A stretch of 64,000 nucleotides of DNA from Enterobacter hormaechei ATCC 49162 (GCF_001875655.1 NZ_MKEQ01000001.1:1364001-1428000); one strand, 5' to 3'. Counted from the stretch's first letter, positions 8,500-19,448 are shown. Translations and numbers: made by a program. The notes: a model not told the origin generated them from the sequence alone.

Positions 8500-9018
8500 T
8501 TAGAAGCGGTAACCTACGCCCGCGATCCAGGTGCCAACGTCAACGTTGCGGATACGGCTCTGCTCATAGGAGAAGTCCAGAGCAACGTTTTCGATTGGGT
8601 TGAACTGCATACCAGCGCCATAAGAGAAACCGTAGTCGCTGTTGCTTGCAGTACGGTTCAGACCTTCGTTTTCGGTCTGCTGGAATTTACCGTAGCCAAC
8701 ACCTACAACACCGTAGATGCTTGCCCAGTCATTCAGGCGGTAAGCAGGACCCGCGGTGATGCCGTAGTACTGACCTTTATTGTAAGAGCCATTTTCAGTA
8801 CGATCTTTCTCGGTGTAAGTGAAAGAACCGATCACACCCAGCGGGTTGTTGTCTTGCTCGTAACGGTACTTCAGGTTGAAACCGTTGGTTTTGTTCATCA
8901 CGCCCTGCATATCGCTCTGAGCGTAACCACCAGTTACAGTAGAAGTTGCCGCTACAGCGGTACCTGCGGAAACAGCCAGAACAGCTGCCAGTGCTGAAAG
9001 ACATGCAATTTTTTTCAT
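8500..9018 (-). CDS. ompX: Outer-membrane protein OmpX
   Basis: Small eight-stranded beta-barrel of the OmpX/Ail family, 172 aa precursor. The signal peptide is about 23 residues (MKKIACLSALAAVLAV...AVA), followed by mature ATSTVTGGYAQSD, nearly identical to E. coli. The alternating aromatic strands end in the Phe-terminated WIAGVGYRF needed for barrel assembly. The start is set at 9018, where ATG follows GAGG by 5-6 bases; a GTG two codons upstream lies on the ribosome-binding site itself. Members influence adhesion, permeability and serum resistance, and OmpX is abundant in Enterobacter. Surface loop 2 (DRTENGSYNKGQ) differs somewhat from E. coli, as is usual for exposed loops. Confidence 0.96.
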   Translation of the reverse strand: MKKIACLSALAAVLAVSAGTAVAATSTVTGGYAQSDMQGVMNKTNGFNLKYRYEQDNNPLGVIGSFTYTEKDRTENGSYNKGQYYGITAGPAYRLNDWASIYGVVGVGYGKFQQTENEGLNRTASNSDYGFSYGAGMQFNPIENVALDFSYEQSRIRNVDVGTWIAGVGYRF

Positions 9019-9372
9019 AACCACCTCAAATGTGCTTCAAGTAAGTCCGTAAGTTTTAAATATATCAAAAAATTCTGTGAAACTCTTTGTCATTCACGAT
9101 GTCTAATGCGACCTTTCCTGTAACAGAACATTTCCAGCACAAGCTATCTCGTTAAAATAACACCAGATTTTCACCGGTAAATGCTAATAGTGCGCGTCAT
9201 CGCCATTTAGTTCATCCAGATTATTCCTAATCTTGCAGGCGATAAAAGCATCAACGTTTCTTCATTTTACGGATTTTCCCTGGATTTTTTTCAACAGTAG
9301 CTCAACCGTTGCAGCTTATTTCCATTACACTGCGACTTTTACCTCTTTTGACATAAATTGACAGGAGAAAGG
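9019..9372. other. Divergent ompX/rhtA intergenic region
   Basis: About 350 bases of AT-rich DNA with no coding frame. It must carry the ompX promoter (minus strand; long leader next to the run at 9061-9075) and the rhtA promoter. I could not assign either with confidence and saw no clear operator or sRNA. Confidence 0.5.
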
Positions 9373-10260
9373 ATGCCTGGTTTACCCCGTAAATCATCGG
9401 TCTGGATGCCGGTGGCAGTCATACTCATCGCGATGATGTCCATACAAAGCGGCGCATCGCTGGCAAAATCGCTCTTCCCGCTGGTGGGTGCGCCGGGCGT
9501 CACGGCGCTGCGTATCGCGTTAGGCACACTGATCCTCGTGGTTATCTTTAAACCCTGGCGGCTGCGTTTTAAAAAGGAGCAGCGACTGCCCCTGCTCTTT
9601 TATGGGCTGGCGCTGGGAGGGATGAACTACATGTTCTACCTCTCTATTCAGACCATCCCGCTGGGGATCGCGGTTGCGCTTGAATTTACCGGCCCGCTGG
9701 CGGTTGCCCTCTTCTCTTCTCGTCGTCCGGTAGACTTTATCTGGGTCATACTGGCCGTCCTGGGGCTATGGTTCCTGCTGCCGCTTGGTCAAAGCGTTTC
9801 ACAAGTCGATCTGACAGGGGCTGCTCTGGCGCTGGGCGCGGGGGCGTGCTGGGCGGTGTATATTCTCACTGGCCAGCGTGCGGGCGAAGAGCACGGCCCC
9901 GCGACGGTCGCCTTAGGCTCGCTGATTGCCGCCATCATTTTTGTCCCGATCGGAATGGCACAAGCCACGGACTCCATATGGCAATGGTCCATCCTGCCGG
10001 TTGGGCTGGCGGTCGCCATTCTCTCCACCGCGCTTCCCTACTCTCTGGAGATGATCGCCCTGACGCGTCTGCCCACACGCATTTTTGGTACGCTCATGAG
10101 CATGGAGCCCGCGCTGGCTGCCATATCAGGAATGATTTTCCTCGGGGAAACCCTGACCCTGGTGCAAACGCTGGCGCTCTGTTCCATTATCGCGGCGTCA
10201 ATGGGCTCCACGCTGACCATGCGCCCGGAACCAAAAGTTCAAAAAATTGACCTTAACTAA
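9373..10260 (+). CDS. rhtA: Threonine/homoserine exporter RhtA (EamA/DMT family)
   Basis: Inner-membrane exporter of threonine, homoserine and related amino acids, 295 aa, equal to E. coli RhtA. Ten hydrophobic segments form two EamA repeats. Conserved stretches include SLAKSLFPLVGAPGVTALR, LGIAVALEFTGPLAVALFSS and STALPYSLEMIALTRLPT. The ATG at 9373 follows AGGAGAAAGG; the upstream in-frame TTG at 9358 is not needed. It is monocistronic and followed by a strong 12 bp hairpin. Its place between ompX and dps is the ancestral E. coli order. Confidence 0.95.
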   Translation: MPGLPRKSSVWMPVAVILIAMMSIQSGASLAKSLFPLVGAPGVTALRIALGTLILVVIFKPWRLRFKKEQRLPLLFYGLALGGMNYMFYLSIQTIPLGIAVALEFTGPLAVALFSSRRPVDFIWVILAVLGLWFLLPLGQSVSQVDLTGAALALGAGACWAVYILTGQRAGEEHGPATVALGSLIAAIIFVPIGMAQATDSIWQWSILPVGLAVAILSTALPYSLEMIALTRLPTRIFGTLMSMEPALAAISGMIFLGETLTLVQTLALCSIIAASMGSTLTMRPEPKVQKIDLN

Positions 10261-10267
10261 GCCTTAA

Positions 10268-10297
10268 ATTCTGCATGGCTTACCCGCCATGCAGAAT
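10268..10297 (+). terminator. Hairpin after rhtA, probable terminator
   Basis: Perfect 12 bp stem ATTCTGCATGGC/GCCATGCAGAAT with a 6-base loop, seven bases after the rhtA stop. There is no real T-run, so it may protect the 3' end rather than terminate efficiently. Confidence 0.6.
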
Positions 10298-10504
10298 ATA
10301 CCTCTCATCAGTGCTTCAAATAATTTCTTACAAACTCTGTTATATTGCCAAAATATTTCACCTGCCCGCCTTGTCAGGAGAGGAATTAAGATTGATCTGC
10401 ATCAATTTATATAAACCCCTTTAATTTCAATGCACTGGCAATACACCACACCTTTCGCTATTAAACCAATAGGCAGAGCCAAACCGCAGACAATAAATCC
10501 GGTG

Positions 10505-11062
<558 letters not shown>

Positions 11063-11082
11063 TCCCTGCGGATTATCTGAAT

Positions 11083-11107
11083 AACCCTCGCCCCTGGCGG
11101 GGGTTTT
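11083..11107 (+). terminator. Terminator of dps
   Basis: Stem AACCCTCGCC/GGCGGGGGTT (one T:G pair) with a 3-base loop, followed by TTTT. Confidence 0.9.
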
Positions 11108-11252
11108 GCACATTTATGGTGCGCACTTTTGCCCGCAACGGCCGCAAAAGTGAATAAAATGTAATAATCACCTCACACAACCGTTAACGGAAGATTGTTT
11201 TTTCGTCAGATTCTGCGCTAAATATCCCCTTGTCAGAAGGCCTTATCGACGC

Positions 11253-12167
<915 letters not shown>

Positions 12168-12192
12168 TTTCACCTGACTTCAGGTTTGTAAC

Positions 12193-12223
12193 GCCCGGTG
12201 GCGCTCCCGCTTACCGGGCCTAC
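12193..12223. repeat. REP element between glnH and glnP
   Basis: Palindromic unit GCCCGGTGGCGCTCCCGCTT...CCGGGCCTAC in the 93 bp gap inside the gln operon. Such units can protect upstream mRNA or act as partial terminators, which would allow more binding protein than permease. Confidence 0.8.
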
Positions 12224-12260
12224 GTTTTTTGTTTTTCACCACGGTATACAGGAATACATC

Positions 12261-12920
12261 ATGCAGTTTGACTGGAGCGCCATCTGGCCTGCCATTCCTC
12301 TCTTGCTTGAAGGCGCTAAAATGACCTTGTGGATTTCGGTCCTCGGTCTGGTTGGCGGGTTGATTATCGGTCTTGTCGCCGGTTTCGCCCGCACCTACGG
12401 CGGCTGGATTGCAAACCACATCGCACTGGTTTTCATCGAAGTGATCCGCGGCACCCCTATTGTGGTGCAGGTCATGTTCATCTACTTTGCCCTGCCGATG
12501 GCCTTCACGGACCTGCGCATTGACCCGTTCAGCGCCGCCGTTGTCACCATTATGATCAACTCCGGCGCCTACATTGCGGAAATCACCCGCGGCGCGGTGC
12601 TGTCGATTCATAAAGGCTTCAGCGAAGCCGGTCTGGCGTTAGGTCTTTCCCGTCGCGAAACCATCCGCCACGTGATCCTGCCGCTGGCGTTGCGCCGCAT
12701 GCTGCCGCCGCTGGGTAACCAGTGGATCATCAGCATTAAAGACACCTCGCTGTTCATTGTTATCGGCGTGGCCGAGCTGACCCGTCAGGGCCAGGAGATC
12801 ATCGCGGGCAACTTCCGCGCGCTGGAAATCTGGAGTGCGGTGGCCGTTGTCTATCTGATTATCACGCTTGTCCTGAGCTTTGTTCTGCGTCGTCTTGAAA
12901 GAAGGATGAAAATCCTGTGA
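12261..12920 (+). CDS. glnP: Glutamine ABC transporter permease GlnP
   Basis: Inner-membrane permease of 219 aa, equal to E. coli, of the HisMQ family with five helices. The EAA loop that contacts the ATPase is clear ([20 protein letters not shown], about residues 125-145). Two subunits pair with two GlnQ. The ATG at 12261 was chosen over an upstream frame extension because [13 protein letters not shown] is the conserved N-terminus. It overlaps glnQ by 4 bp, GTG inside the stop region. Confidence 0.96.
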   Translation: MQFDWSAIWPAIPLLLEGAKMTLWISVLGLVGGLIIGLVAGFARTYGGWIANHIALVFIEVIRGTPIVVQVMFIYFALPMAFTDLRIDPFSAAVVTIMINSGAYIAEITRGAVLSIHKGFSEAGLALGLSRRETIRHVILPLALRRMLPPLGNQWIISIKDTSLFIVIGVAELTRQGQEIIAGNFRALEIWSAVAVVYLIITLVLSFVLRRLERRMKIL

Positions 12921-13639
12921 TTGAATTTAAAAACGTTTCGAAGCACTTTGGCCCAACCCAGGTGCTGCACAATATCGATTTGAACATCAGGCAGGGTGAA
13001 GTGGTGGTGATCATCGGGCCGTCCGGTTCCGGTAAATCCACCCTGCTGCGCTGCATTAACAAGCTTGAGGAGATCACCAGCGGCGATCTGATCGTCGATG
13101 GCCTGAAGGTTAACGATCCGAAAGTGGACGAGCGCCTGATCCGCCAGGAAGCGGGCATGGTGTTCCAGCAGTTCTACCTGTTCCCGCACCTGACGGCGCT
13201 GGAAAACGTGATGTTCGGTCCTCTGCGCGTGCGCGGGGCCAGCAAAGCGGCAGCGGAAGCGCTGGCAAAAGATCTGCTGGCGAAGGTTGGTCTGGCGGAG
13301 CGTGCCCACCACTATCCTTCCGAGCTGTCCGGCGGCCAGCAGCAGCGCGTGGCCATTGCCCGTGCGCTGGCGGTGAAGCCAAAGATGATGCTGTTCGATG
13401 AGCCAACGTCGGCACTCGACCCGGAGCTGCGTCACGAAGTGCTGAAAGTTATGCAGGATCTGGCGGAAGAAGGCATGACGATGGTGATCGTGACCCACGA
13501 AATCGGCTTTGCCGAAAAGGTGGCGTCCCGTCTGATCTTCATTGATAAGGGCCGTATCGCGGAAGACGGGAATCCGCAGGCGCTGATTGCGAACCCACCA
13601 AGCCAGCGCCTCCAGGAGTTCCTGCAACACGTCTCCTGA
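12917..13639 (+). CDS. glnQ: Glutamine ABC transporter ATPase GlnQ
   Basis: ATP-binding subunit (240 aa) energising glutamine uptake. It has Walker [10 protein letters not shown] (residues 34-42), Q-loop [12 protein letters not shown], signature [15 protein letters not shown], Walker [13 protein letters not shown] and the H-switch VTHE. It starts with GTG at 12917, overlapping the glnP stop (GTGA), so translation is coupled. It is the last gene of the operon; a strong terminator follows 13 bases later. Confidence 0.97.
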   Translation: MIEFKNVSKHFGPTQVLHNIDLNIRQGEVVVIIGPSGSGKSTLLRCINKLEEITSGDLIVDGLKVNDPKVDERLIRQEAGMVFQQFYLFPHLTALENVMFGPLRVRGASKAAAEALAKDLLAKVGLAERAHHYPSELSGGQQQRVAIARALAVKPKMMLFDEPTSALDPELRHEVLKVMQDLAEEGMTMVIVTHEIGFAEKVASRLIFIDKGRIAEDGNPQALIANPPSQRLQEFLQHVS

Positions 13640-13652
13640 TAGACACACCCAG

Positions 13653-13675
13653 AGCCGGGCATGCCCGGCTTTTTT
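13653..13675 (+). terminator. Terminator of glnHPQ
   Basis: AGCCGGGC/GCCCGGCT hairpin with the two arms almost touching, followed by six T. Confidence 0.92.
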
Positions 13676-13759
13676 ACGCCGGATTGTTCCCAAAACCTCC
13701 CCTCCGCTTCCCGCGCTCTATACTTATCATTTTGCACGATATTTTTGTCGGAGGACGCC

Positions 13760-15970
13760 GTGCCGTGGATCCTGTTGCTACTGTTAAGCCTGTTCAGCGC
13801 GCCATCACTTGCTGTAACCCTTCCCGGCGTCACCACCGGCGCCACCGCCACCCAGCAAAATGCGCCGCCAGAACCCGACGCTGAACAGAAAAAAGCCGCC
13901 TACGGCGCGCTTGCCGACGTGCTTGAAAACGACACGTCCCGGCAGGAGTTGATCGATCAGCTGAGAAAGGTGGCCGCCACGCCGCCTCAGGATCCGGTTC
14001 CCGCTATTGCGCCGCCGGAAGCCGAAGAAGAAAAAACGGTACTGGAAAACGTCACCGACATCAGTCGCCGCTACGGGGAAGCCCTGTCGTCGCGTTTTGC
14101 CCAGCTCTTTCGCAACCTGGTTGGCACCTCCCATAAGCCTTTTAATCCTCACACCTTTTCCGCCGCCGCCACCCAGTTTGCTATTCTGGCCGGTGCCGTA
14201 TTCATTTTTTACTGGCTGTTGCGCCTGTCAGTCTGGCCGCTTTACCGGAAGATGGGTCAGTGGGGACGTAAAAAGAATCAGCATAAAAGCAGCTGGCTGC
14301 ATCTTCCGGCAATGATTACCGGAGCCTTTATTATCGATTTACTGCTGCTGGCCCTGACGCTGTTTGTCGGCCAGATGCTGGCCGACCGTCTTAATACCGG
14401 AAACAAAACCATCGCGTTTCAGCAGGGGTTGTTCCTCAATGCGTTTGCCCTGATTGAGTTCTTTAAGGCCCTTCTGCGGTTGATCTTCTGCCCGCGCGTG
14501 CCGGACCTTCGCCCCTTCGCCATTTCGGATCAGAGCGCCAAATACTGGGCGGTGCGACTCAGCGTGCTGAGCGGGTTGATCGGCTATGGCCTGCTGGTTG
14601 CCGTACCCATTATCTCCAACCAGGTTAACGTGCAGTTCGGCGCGCTGGCGAACGTGCTGATCATGCTCTGCATTACCGTCTGGGCGCTTTACCTTATCTT
14701 TCACAATAAAAAAGCGATTACCGACAGTCTGCTGCACCTGGCCGATCGCTCCCTCTCCTTTTTCAGCCTCTTTATTCGCGCCTTTGCGCTGGTGTGGCAC
14801 TGGCTGGCCAGCGCCTATTTTATTGTGCTCTGTTTTTTCTCCCTGTTCGACCCGGGTAACAGCCTGAAATTTATGATGGGGGCGACGTTCAAAAGCCTGG
14901 CGATCATCGGCATCGCGGCCTTTGTCTCGGGCCTGCTCTCCCGCTGGCTGTCGAAAACAATCACTCTCTCGCCGCAGGTGCAGCGTAATTACCCGGAACT
15001 GCAAAAGCGGGTGAACGGCTGGATGACGGTGTCCCTGAAAGTGGCGCGTATTCTGACGGTCTGCGTGGCAATTATGCTGCTGCTGAACGCGTGGAGTCTG
15101 TTTGATTTCTGGAACTGGCTGCATAACGGCGCGGGGGAAAAGACCGTTGATATTCTTATTCGCATCGCGCTGATCCTGTTCTTCTCCGCCGTCGGCTGGA
15201 CGCTGCTGGCAAGCCTTATCGAAAACCGTCTGGTGTCGGATGTCCACGGCAGACCGTTGCCGAGCGCCCGCGCCCGCACGCTGCTGACCCTGTGCCGCAA
15301 TGCGCTGGCGGTGATTATCAGTACCATCACCATCATGATTGTGTTGTCGGAAATCGGCGTGAATATCGCCCCGCTGCTGGCGGGCGCCGGTGCTCTGGGG
15401 CTGGCGATCTCCTTTGGTTCGCAGACGCTGGTGAAGGACATTATCACCGGTATTTTTATCCAGTTTGAGAACGGGATGAACACCGGGGATCTGGTGACCA
15501 TCGGACCGCTCACCGGCACGGTGGAACGCATGTCCATTCGCTCCGTCGGCGTGCGTCAGGATACCGGCGCGTACCACATCATTCCGTGGTCATCGATCAC
15601 CACCTTTGCCAACTTTGTGCGCGGCATTGGTTCGGTGGTGGCGAATTACGATGTCGATCGTCACGAGGATGCCGATAAGGCGAAACAGGCGCTGCGGGAT
15701 GCGGTGAGCGAGCTGATGGAGATGGAGGATATTCGCGGGCTGGTCATTGGTGAGCCGTCGTTTGCGGGCATCGTCGGGCTGACGAACACCGCCTTTACCC
15801 TGCGCGTGTCGTTCACCACCCAGCCGCTAAAACAGTGGACGGTGCGCTTCGCTCTCGACAGCATGGTGAAGAAGCACTTCGATCTGGCGAACGTGAGAGC
15901 GCCGGTGCAGACGTATCAGGTATTGTCGCCGCCCGCTTCGCCGCTCCCTCCGCAGGAGCCGACGCTGTAG
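13760..15970 (+). CDS. ybiO: MscS-family moderate-conductance mechanosensitive channel YbiO
   Basis: Large MscS-type channel (736 aa; E. coli 741) that opens on hypo-osmotic shock and vents solutes. It has a signal peptide, an extended periplasmic N-terminal region (about residues 25-130), roughly ten membrane helices, then the MscS pore helix and beta domain (LLAGAGALGLAISFGSQTLV followed by KDIITGIFIQFENGMNTGDL). The GTG start at 13760 is preferred: GGAGGA lies 4-5 bases upstream and translation gives a normal signal peptide (VPWILLLLLSLFSAPSLA). The longer reading from 13661 would begin inside the glnQ terminator. It is monocistronic. Confidence 0.93.
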   Translation: MPWILLLLLSLFSAPSLAVTLPGVTTGATATQQNAPPEPDAEQKKAAYGALADVLENDTSRQELIDQLRKVAATPPQDPVPAIAPPEAEEEKTVLENVTDISRRYGEALSSRFAQLFRNLVGTSHKPFNPHTFSAAATQFAILAGAVFIFYWLLRLSVWPLYRKMGQWGRKKNQHKSSWLHLPAMITGAFIIDLLLLALTLFVGQMLADRLNTGNKTIAFQQGLFLNAFALIEFFKALLRLIFCPRVPDLRPFAISDQSAKYWAVRLSVLSGLIGYGLLVAVPIISNQVNVQFGALANVLIMLCITVWALYLIFHNKKAITDSLLHLADRSLSFFSLFIRAFALVWHWLASAYFIVLCFFSLFDPGNSLKFMMGATFKSLAIIGIAAFVSGLLSRWLSKTITLSPQVQRNYPELQKRVNGWMTVSLKVARILTVCVAIMLLLNAWSLFDFWNWLHNGAGEKTVDILIRIALILFFSAVGWTLLASLIENRLVSDVHGRPLPSARARTLLTLCRNALAVIISTITIMIVLSEIGVNIAPLLAGAGALGLAISFGSQTLVKDIITGIFIQFENGMNTGDLVTIGPLTGTVERMSIRSVGVRQDTGAYHIIPWSSITTFANFVRGIGSVVANYDVDRHEDADKAKQALRDAVSELMEMEDIRGLVIGEPSFAGIVGLTNTAFTLRVSFTTQPLKQWTVRFALDSMVKKHFDLANVRAPVQTYQVLSPPASPLPPQEPTL

Positions 15971-15974
15971 CCGA

Positions 15975-16007
15975 GCCGGGTGGCGGCTTCGCCTTACCCG
16001 GCCTGCG
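15975..16007. repeat. REP element between ybiO and rlmF
   Basis: GCCGGGTGGCGGCTTCGCCT...ACCCGGCCTGCG palindromic unit in the convergent gap. It probably also serves as the barrier between the two converging transcripts. Confidence 0.85.
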
Positions 16008-16015
16008 ATGGGGTG

Positions 16016-16927
16016 CTATTTGCGGCGTTTGTTATCGTCCATAAAGGTCCAGGCAATAAAGCGGCTCTGCTTCTGGCCCTGCGCCATCTCTTTTTTGACC
16101 ACTTTCACCGCGCCGACGTCGGTCAGGGCGCGGTAAAGCGGCGGCAGGTTATCGCCACGGGAGACCAGCGTGGTAAACCATTTCACCTGACGACCAAAGC
16201 CCTTACTCTCGGCAATCATGCGCAATATAAAGGCCACTTCCCCGCCCTCGCACCACAGCTCCTGCTGCTGGCCGCCAAAGTTCAGCGCGCCATCTTCAGC
16301 CTGGCCCAGGTTACGCCGCTTGCGTTCACTTCCCGCGCGTGCGGAGGCGGCGGAATCGTGGAACGGCGGGTTGCACAGGGTGGCATCATAGTGTTCGTTC
16401 TTATGAATGATGCCGTTGAAAATAGCCGCGGCATCCTTCTGACGACGCAGACGAACGGCCCGGCTTAACCCCGGGTTGGCGTTGATAATGGCTTGCGCGC
16501 TGGCGAAGGCCTCGGCACCCGTCTCGCTGCCGGTAAACCGCCACTGATACTCATGTGCGCCAATCAGGGGGTAGATCAGGTTCGCGCCGGTCCCGATATC
16601 CAGCACGGTAGCCTGTTTCGGCACCACGCCGCCATTGTCATCTGCCAGCAGATCGGCAAGGTGATGGACGTAATCCGCACGGCCTGGCACCGGCGGGCAG
16701 AGAAAACCCTCCGGGATGTCCCAGTGCGTAACGCCATAAAAATGGGCCAGCAGCGCTTTGTTCAGCGTTTTAACCGCCAGCGGATCGGCAAAGTTTACCG
16801 AGGGTTCACCGGCTGGGGTCTGAACGATAAAATCCTGCAACGCAGGGCAGCTCTGGCACAGGGCTTTCATGTCGTAGCGGCTACGATGGCGGTTACGCGG
16901 GTGCAATCCCGGCTTTTGGGAAGTCAT
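16016..16927 (-). CDS. rlmF: 23S rRNA m6A1618 methyltransferase RlmF
   Basis: SAM-dependent enzyme (303 aa; E. coli 308) methylating N6 of A1618 in 23S rRNA. It has a Rossmann fold with the SAM motif [16 protein letters not shown] (about residues 105-120) and the amino-methyltransferase motif LCNPPF (NPPF, about residue 185). The positively charged N-terminus is [19 protein letters not shown]. The start at 16927 has AAGGAG nine bases upstream. The C-terminus stops a few residues before that of E. coli, possibly because the REP unit follows directly. It is a single gene. Confidence 0.94.
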   Translation of the reverse strand: MTSQKPGLHPRNRHRSRYDMKALCQSCPALQDFIVQTPAGEPSVNFADPLAVKTLNKALLAHFYGVTHWDIPEGFLCPPVPGRADYVHHLADLLADDNGGVVPKQATVLDIGTGANLIYPLIGAHEYQWRFTGSETGAEAFASAQAIINANPGLSRAVRLRRQKDAAAIFNGIIHKNEHYDATLCNPPFHDSAASARAGSERKRRNLGQAEDGALNFGGQQQELWCEGGEVAFILRMIAESKGFGRQVKWFTTLVSRGDNLPPLYRALTDVGAVKVVKKEMAQGQKQSRFIAWTFMDDNKRRK

Positions 16928-17169
16928 GGCATTCTCCTTTAAACAGCCGCGTAAGATACCCCGTGACGGCGCGGGGGTAAATATCTGTCTGCACTGTACA
17001 AAAAACAGACGGAAATCAGCAATTTGTATGTCTATGATCTGTCAGCACATTGTCAGCATTTATCGTTCAAAAAATAAGCAGATCATCATCAAATTTTTGC
17101 GCTAAATCACATTCGTCAGGCTTCTAAACTTAAGAGGAATCACCTGTGGTTTCCCCTGAGGATGTGATT

Positions 17170-17433
17170 ATGAAAAAGTATCTGACCTTAATTATTGCGG
17201 GTGCGCTGGCAGGCGCATCGTTCTCTGCCTGGTCCGTTCAACCCCTGACCGACAGCACCGATACCAGCCAGCTACGCGCGGCCGGGACGGTCTCAGTCAG
17301 CCGGGCAAGCAACCTTGATGACCTTCAGGACAAGCTGGCCGAAAAAGCCCGTCAGGAAGGAGCGAAAGGCTTCGTGGTGAACGCTGCCGGTGGCGATAAC
17401 CATATGTACGGCACCGCGACCATCTATAAATAA
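17170..17433 (+). CDS. mcbA: DUF1471 (YdgH/BhsA/McbA-like) periplasmic protein McbA
   Basis: Small secreted protein (87 aa) with signal peptide MKKYLTLIIAGALAGASFSAWS and one DUF1471 domain including ASNLDDLQDKLAEKARQEGA and the C-terminal TATIYK typical of the family. In E. coli McbA (YbiM) is linked to colanic acid and biofilm and is repressed by McbR. The ATG at 17170 starts a proper signal peptide; an in-frame GTG at 17146 would add eight charged residues. E. coli carries fiu, ybiX and ybiC between this gene and ybiB; they are absent here. Confidence 0.88.
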   Translation: MKKYLTLIIAGALAGASFSAWSVQPLTDSTDTSQLRAAGTVSVSRASNLDDLQDKLAEKARQEGAKGFVVNAAGGDNHMYGTATIYK

Positions 17434-17556
17434 CGCCCTCTTTTCTCACACTGCATCTGCCAGGCAGATGCAGTCCTCATTTCCTTCCTTCAGCTTGACT
17501 GTGCGTTTTTTAACCCCATATTGAGAGGTATGGCTTAAACCGATCAGGAGAACATG

Positions 17557-17823
17557 ATGGCTTCCGGCTGGGCGAATGACGATGCCGTTAACGAACAGAT
17601 CAACAGTACTATTGAAGATGCGGTTGCCCGTGCTCGCGGTGAAATTCCGCGCGGCGAAAGTTTAACGGAATGCGAAGAGTGCGGGGAGCCTATTCCTGAG
17701 GCCCGGCGTAAAGCCATTCCCGGCGTACGGCTATGCATCGCCTGTCAGCAGGAGAAAGATTCAAAAAACGCGGCTCATTCAGGATATAATCGCAGAGGAT
17801 CGAAAGACAGCCAGTTACGTTGA
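17557..17823 (+). CDS. ybiI: DksA/TraR-family C4-type zinc-finger protein YbiI
   Basis: An 88-residue protein with a single zinc finger, CEECGEPIPEARRKAIPGVR followed by LCIACQ, in the DksA/TraR C-terminal pattern. It lacks the long coiled coil of DksA. It is nearly identical to E. coli YbiI. Family members act on RNA polymerase, but I know of no established role for YbiI. Two ATGs lie in tandem at 17554 and 17557; the second has the better spacing (6 bases) from AGGAG and gives the E. coli N-terminus MASGWANDDAVNEQ. Confidence 0.9.
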   Translation: MASGWANDDAVNEQINSTIEDAVARARGEIPRGESLTECEECGEPIPEARRKAIPGVRLCIACQQEKDSKNAAHSGYNRRGSKDSQLR

Positions 17824-18108
17824 CTTTCCTTTACCGTAGTTAACCGCGCCAGCAGTTTACTTTACGCTCACGACTTTTAGCGAAACGCGTAGCAAAACGT
17901 GCCCTTCTCACTGCTTCTGTAAAGCGCATCCACAAGAAGTGTCAATTGCGCTTCTGAATTTATTAATAATCAATAAGTTATTTGTCATTCAATTTTTTTG
18001 AGCAACCACGTCAATTCTCTTCGATTTTATCTTCCGCTGAAAACCGTGATACTTATCACATCGACGGAACATCGTCCCCTTAACAGAATAACCTGCGAGA
18101 ATTGACCT

Positions 18109-18369
18109 ATGAAAACCATCAAATATGCTGTTGCCGCTGTTGCCCTGTCCGCTCTGTCTTTCGGCGCTTTCGCTGTAGAGCCTGTCTCCTCTACTCAGGC
18201 ACAGGATCTGAACAAAATCGGGGTGGTGAGTGCTGAAGGCGCGACCACGCTGGACGGTCTGGAAGCCAAACTGGCTGAAAAAGCTGCCGCTGCTGGCGCA
18301 AGTGGATACACCATTACCTCCACTAACGGTAATAACAAGCTGAGCGGTACTGCGGTTATCTACAAGTAA
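18109..18369 (+). CDS. ybiJ: DUF1471 family periplasmic protein YbiJ
   Basis: Secreted 86-residue protein, signal peptide MKTIKYAVAAVALSALSFGAFA, followed by one DUF1471 domain (GLEAKLAEKAAAAGASGYTI and GTAVIYK at the end). It is a clear ortholog of E. coli YbiJ and a paralog of McbA 0.7 kb upstream. Such proteins are induced by several stresses and influence surface properties; the exact role is unknown. A 285 bp AT-rich leader without other genes precedes it and a terminator follows. Confidence 0.9.
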   Translation: MKTIKYAVAAVALSALSFGAFAVEPVSSTQAQDLNKIGVVSAEGATTLDGLEAKLAEKAAAAGASGYTITSTNGNNKLSGTAVIYK

Positions 18370-18453
18370 TCGAACACATTATGCTCCACCCTCGCCATAC
18401 CCTCTGGTGAGATGCTCCAACCCTCATTGACCCTGTTGTTGTTACCCTTGTTT

Positions 18454-18483
18454 GCCCGTCCGCCACTGGACGGGCTTTTTTTT
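18454..18483. terminator. Terminator between ybiJ and ybiB
   Basis: Stem GCCCGTCC/GGACGGGC (18454-18461, 18468-18475), 6-base loop, then eight T. It clearly ends ybiJ and lies 3 bases from the ybiB stop codon on the other strand. Confidence 0.92.
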
Positions 18484-18485
18484 GC

Positions 18486-19448
18486 TTAAAACGACTGCGC
18501 CACGCGCTGCAACCCGGCGTCCACGGACTCCACTTCCCCTGCCGCCAGCAGACAGCAGGCCATTTGCAGCTTGATTGACTGCGGAACCGGCACCTTTCCG
18601 GCCAGACACTGCACTATCCAGTGCGCGGTGACCTGCGGATCTTTCGACTCAGGCAGGATCACATCGCTGTTCTCTTCCCCACGTTCGAGCACGACCCGCG
18701 TTCCGGCAGGCTCAATCAGCATCAGCTGTGGACAACGCTGCGGGTTGGCGTACACCTCCCCTTCCGTCCCGTGCATCAGCAACGCCCGCCCGCCGATTTC
18801 GGCAAAGAATTGTCCAACGCGCGTCACGTACTCCGGATGGGAGACGCTGGAAAGACGCAGCGCAGCATCTTCGGCAAACGGCGTCGCCAGCTTCGCGAGG
18901 GTGTGAGCGCTGTTACGTACCCCCATGCGCCAGCGCATATCCAGCTGCTTTTCCAGCGGCGGGCAGAGCGCACGCACGGGAATATAGACCGGCTGGTTCC
19001 CCTCCAGTTTCGCCTGCGCCTGACCAGCATGGAGAGTGGGTTCGATGCCTAATAATTCCAGAATGGTTTCTGTCAGTACGCGCGTCGGATCTTCGCTCAC
19101 GCCATGCACCACCACCGGGAAACCGAGTTTCTGCAACAGAATTGCCAGCAGCGGCGTGAGGTTTGCCTGCTTACGCGCGCCATTGTAGGTCGGGATCACA
19201 ACCGGCATCGGCTTCGTGACGGGCGGGGTTAAACGCATCGTCTGTGCCTGCATGGCCTCGTAAAAACCGCGCATCTCCGCTTCACCTTCCCCTTTGATGC
19301 GCAGCGCAATCAGAATGCCGCCCATTTCCAGCTCCGGCACGTCGCCATTCAGCATATGCGTGTACAACGCACGGGCTGTCTCCTGGTCCAGATCCCGGGC
19401 ATGGTTTTTCCCACGCCCTACCTCTTTGATAATTTTGCGGTAATCCAC
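18486..19448 (-). CDS. ybiB: TrpD2-like nucleic-acid-binding protein YbiB
   Basis: 320-residue protein with the anthranilate phosphoribosyltransferase fold (glycosyltransferase family 3): N-terminal helical domain (GDVPELEMGGILIALRIKGE) and C-terminal phosphoribosyltransferase-like domain. The E. coli protein lacks TrpD activity, binds nucleic acids and is encoded downstream of dinG in an SOS operon. Here a fimbrial operon of opposite orientation separates it from dinG. I found no CTG-N10-CAG box in the 250 bp upstream, so SOS control may have been lost. The start at 19448 has AGGAGAAATGTCG upstream. Confidence 0.92.
   Translation of the reverse strand: MDYRKIIKEVGRGKNHARDLDQETARALYTHMLNGDVPELEMGGILIALRIKGEGEAEMRGFYEAMQAQTMRLTPPVTKPMPVVIPTYNGARKQANLTPLLAILLQKLGFPVVVHGVSEDPTRVLTETILELLGIEPTLHAGQAQAKLEGNQPVYIPVRALCPPLEKQLDMRWRMGVRNSAHTLAKLATPFAEDAALRLSSVSHPEYVTRVGQFFAEIGGRALLMHGTEGEVYANPQRCPQLMLIEPAGTRVVLERGEENSDVILPESKDPQVTAHWIVQCLAGKVPVPQSIKLQMACCLLAAGEVESVDAGLQRVAQSF

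Noticed and set aside
8219-8603. Short ORFs across repeat copy A (8219-8467 minus, 8376-8603 plus), one starting MNGMTT
   Set aside because: They lie in the repeat, run into the ompX terminator or the ompX gene, and the MNGMTT start recurs in copy B. They are products of the repeat sequence, not genes.
14339-15577. Long antisense ORFs such as 14339-15577, 30556-31794, 1498-2631 and 44385-45443
   Set aside because: All lie opposite well-conserved genes (ybiO, ybhF, the MFS pump, uvrB), with Arg/His/Gln-rich shadow composition typical of high-GC coding strands.
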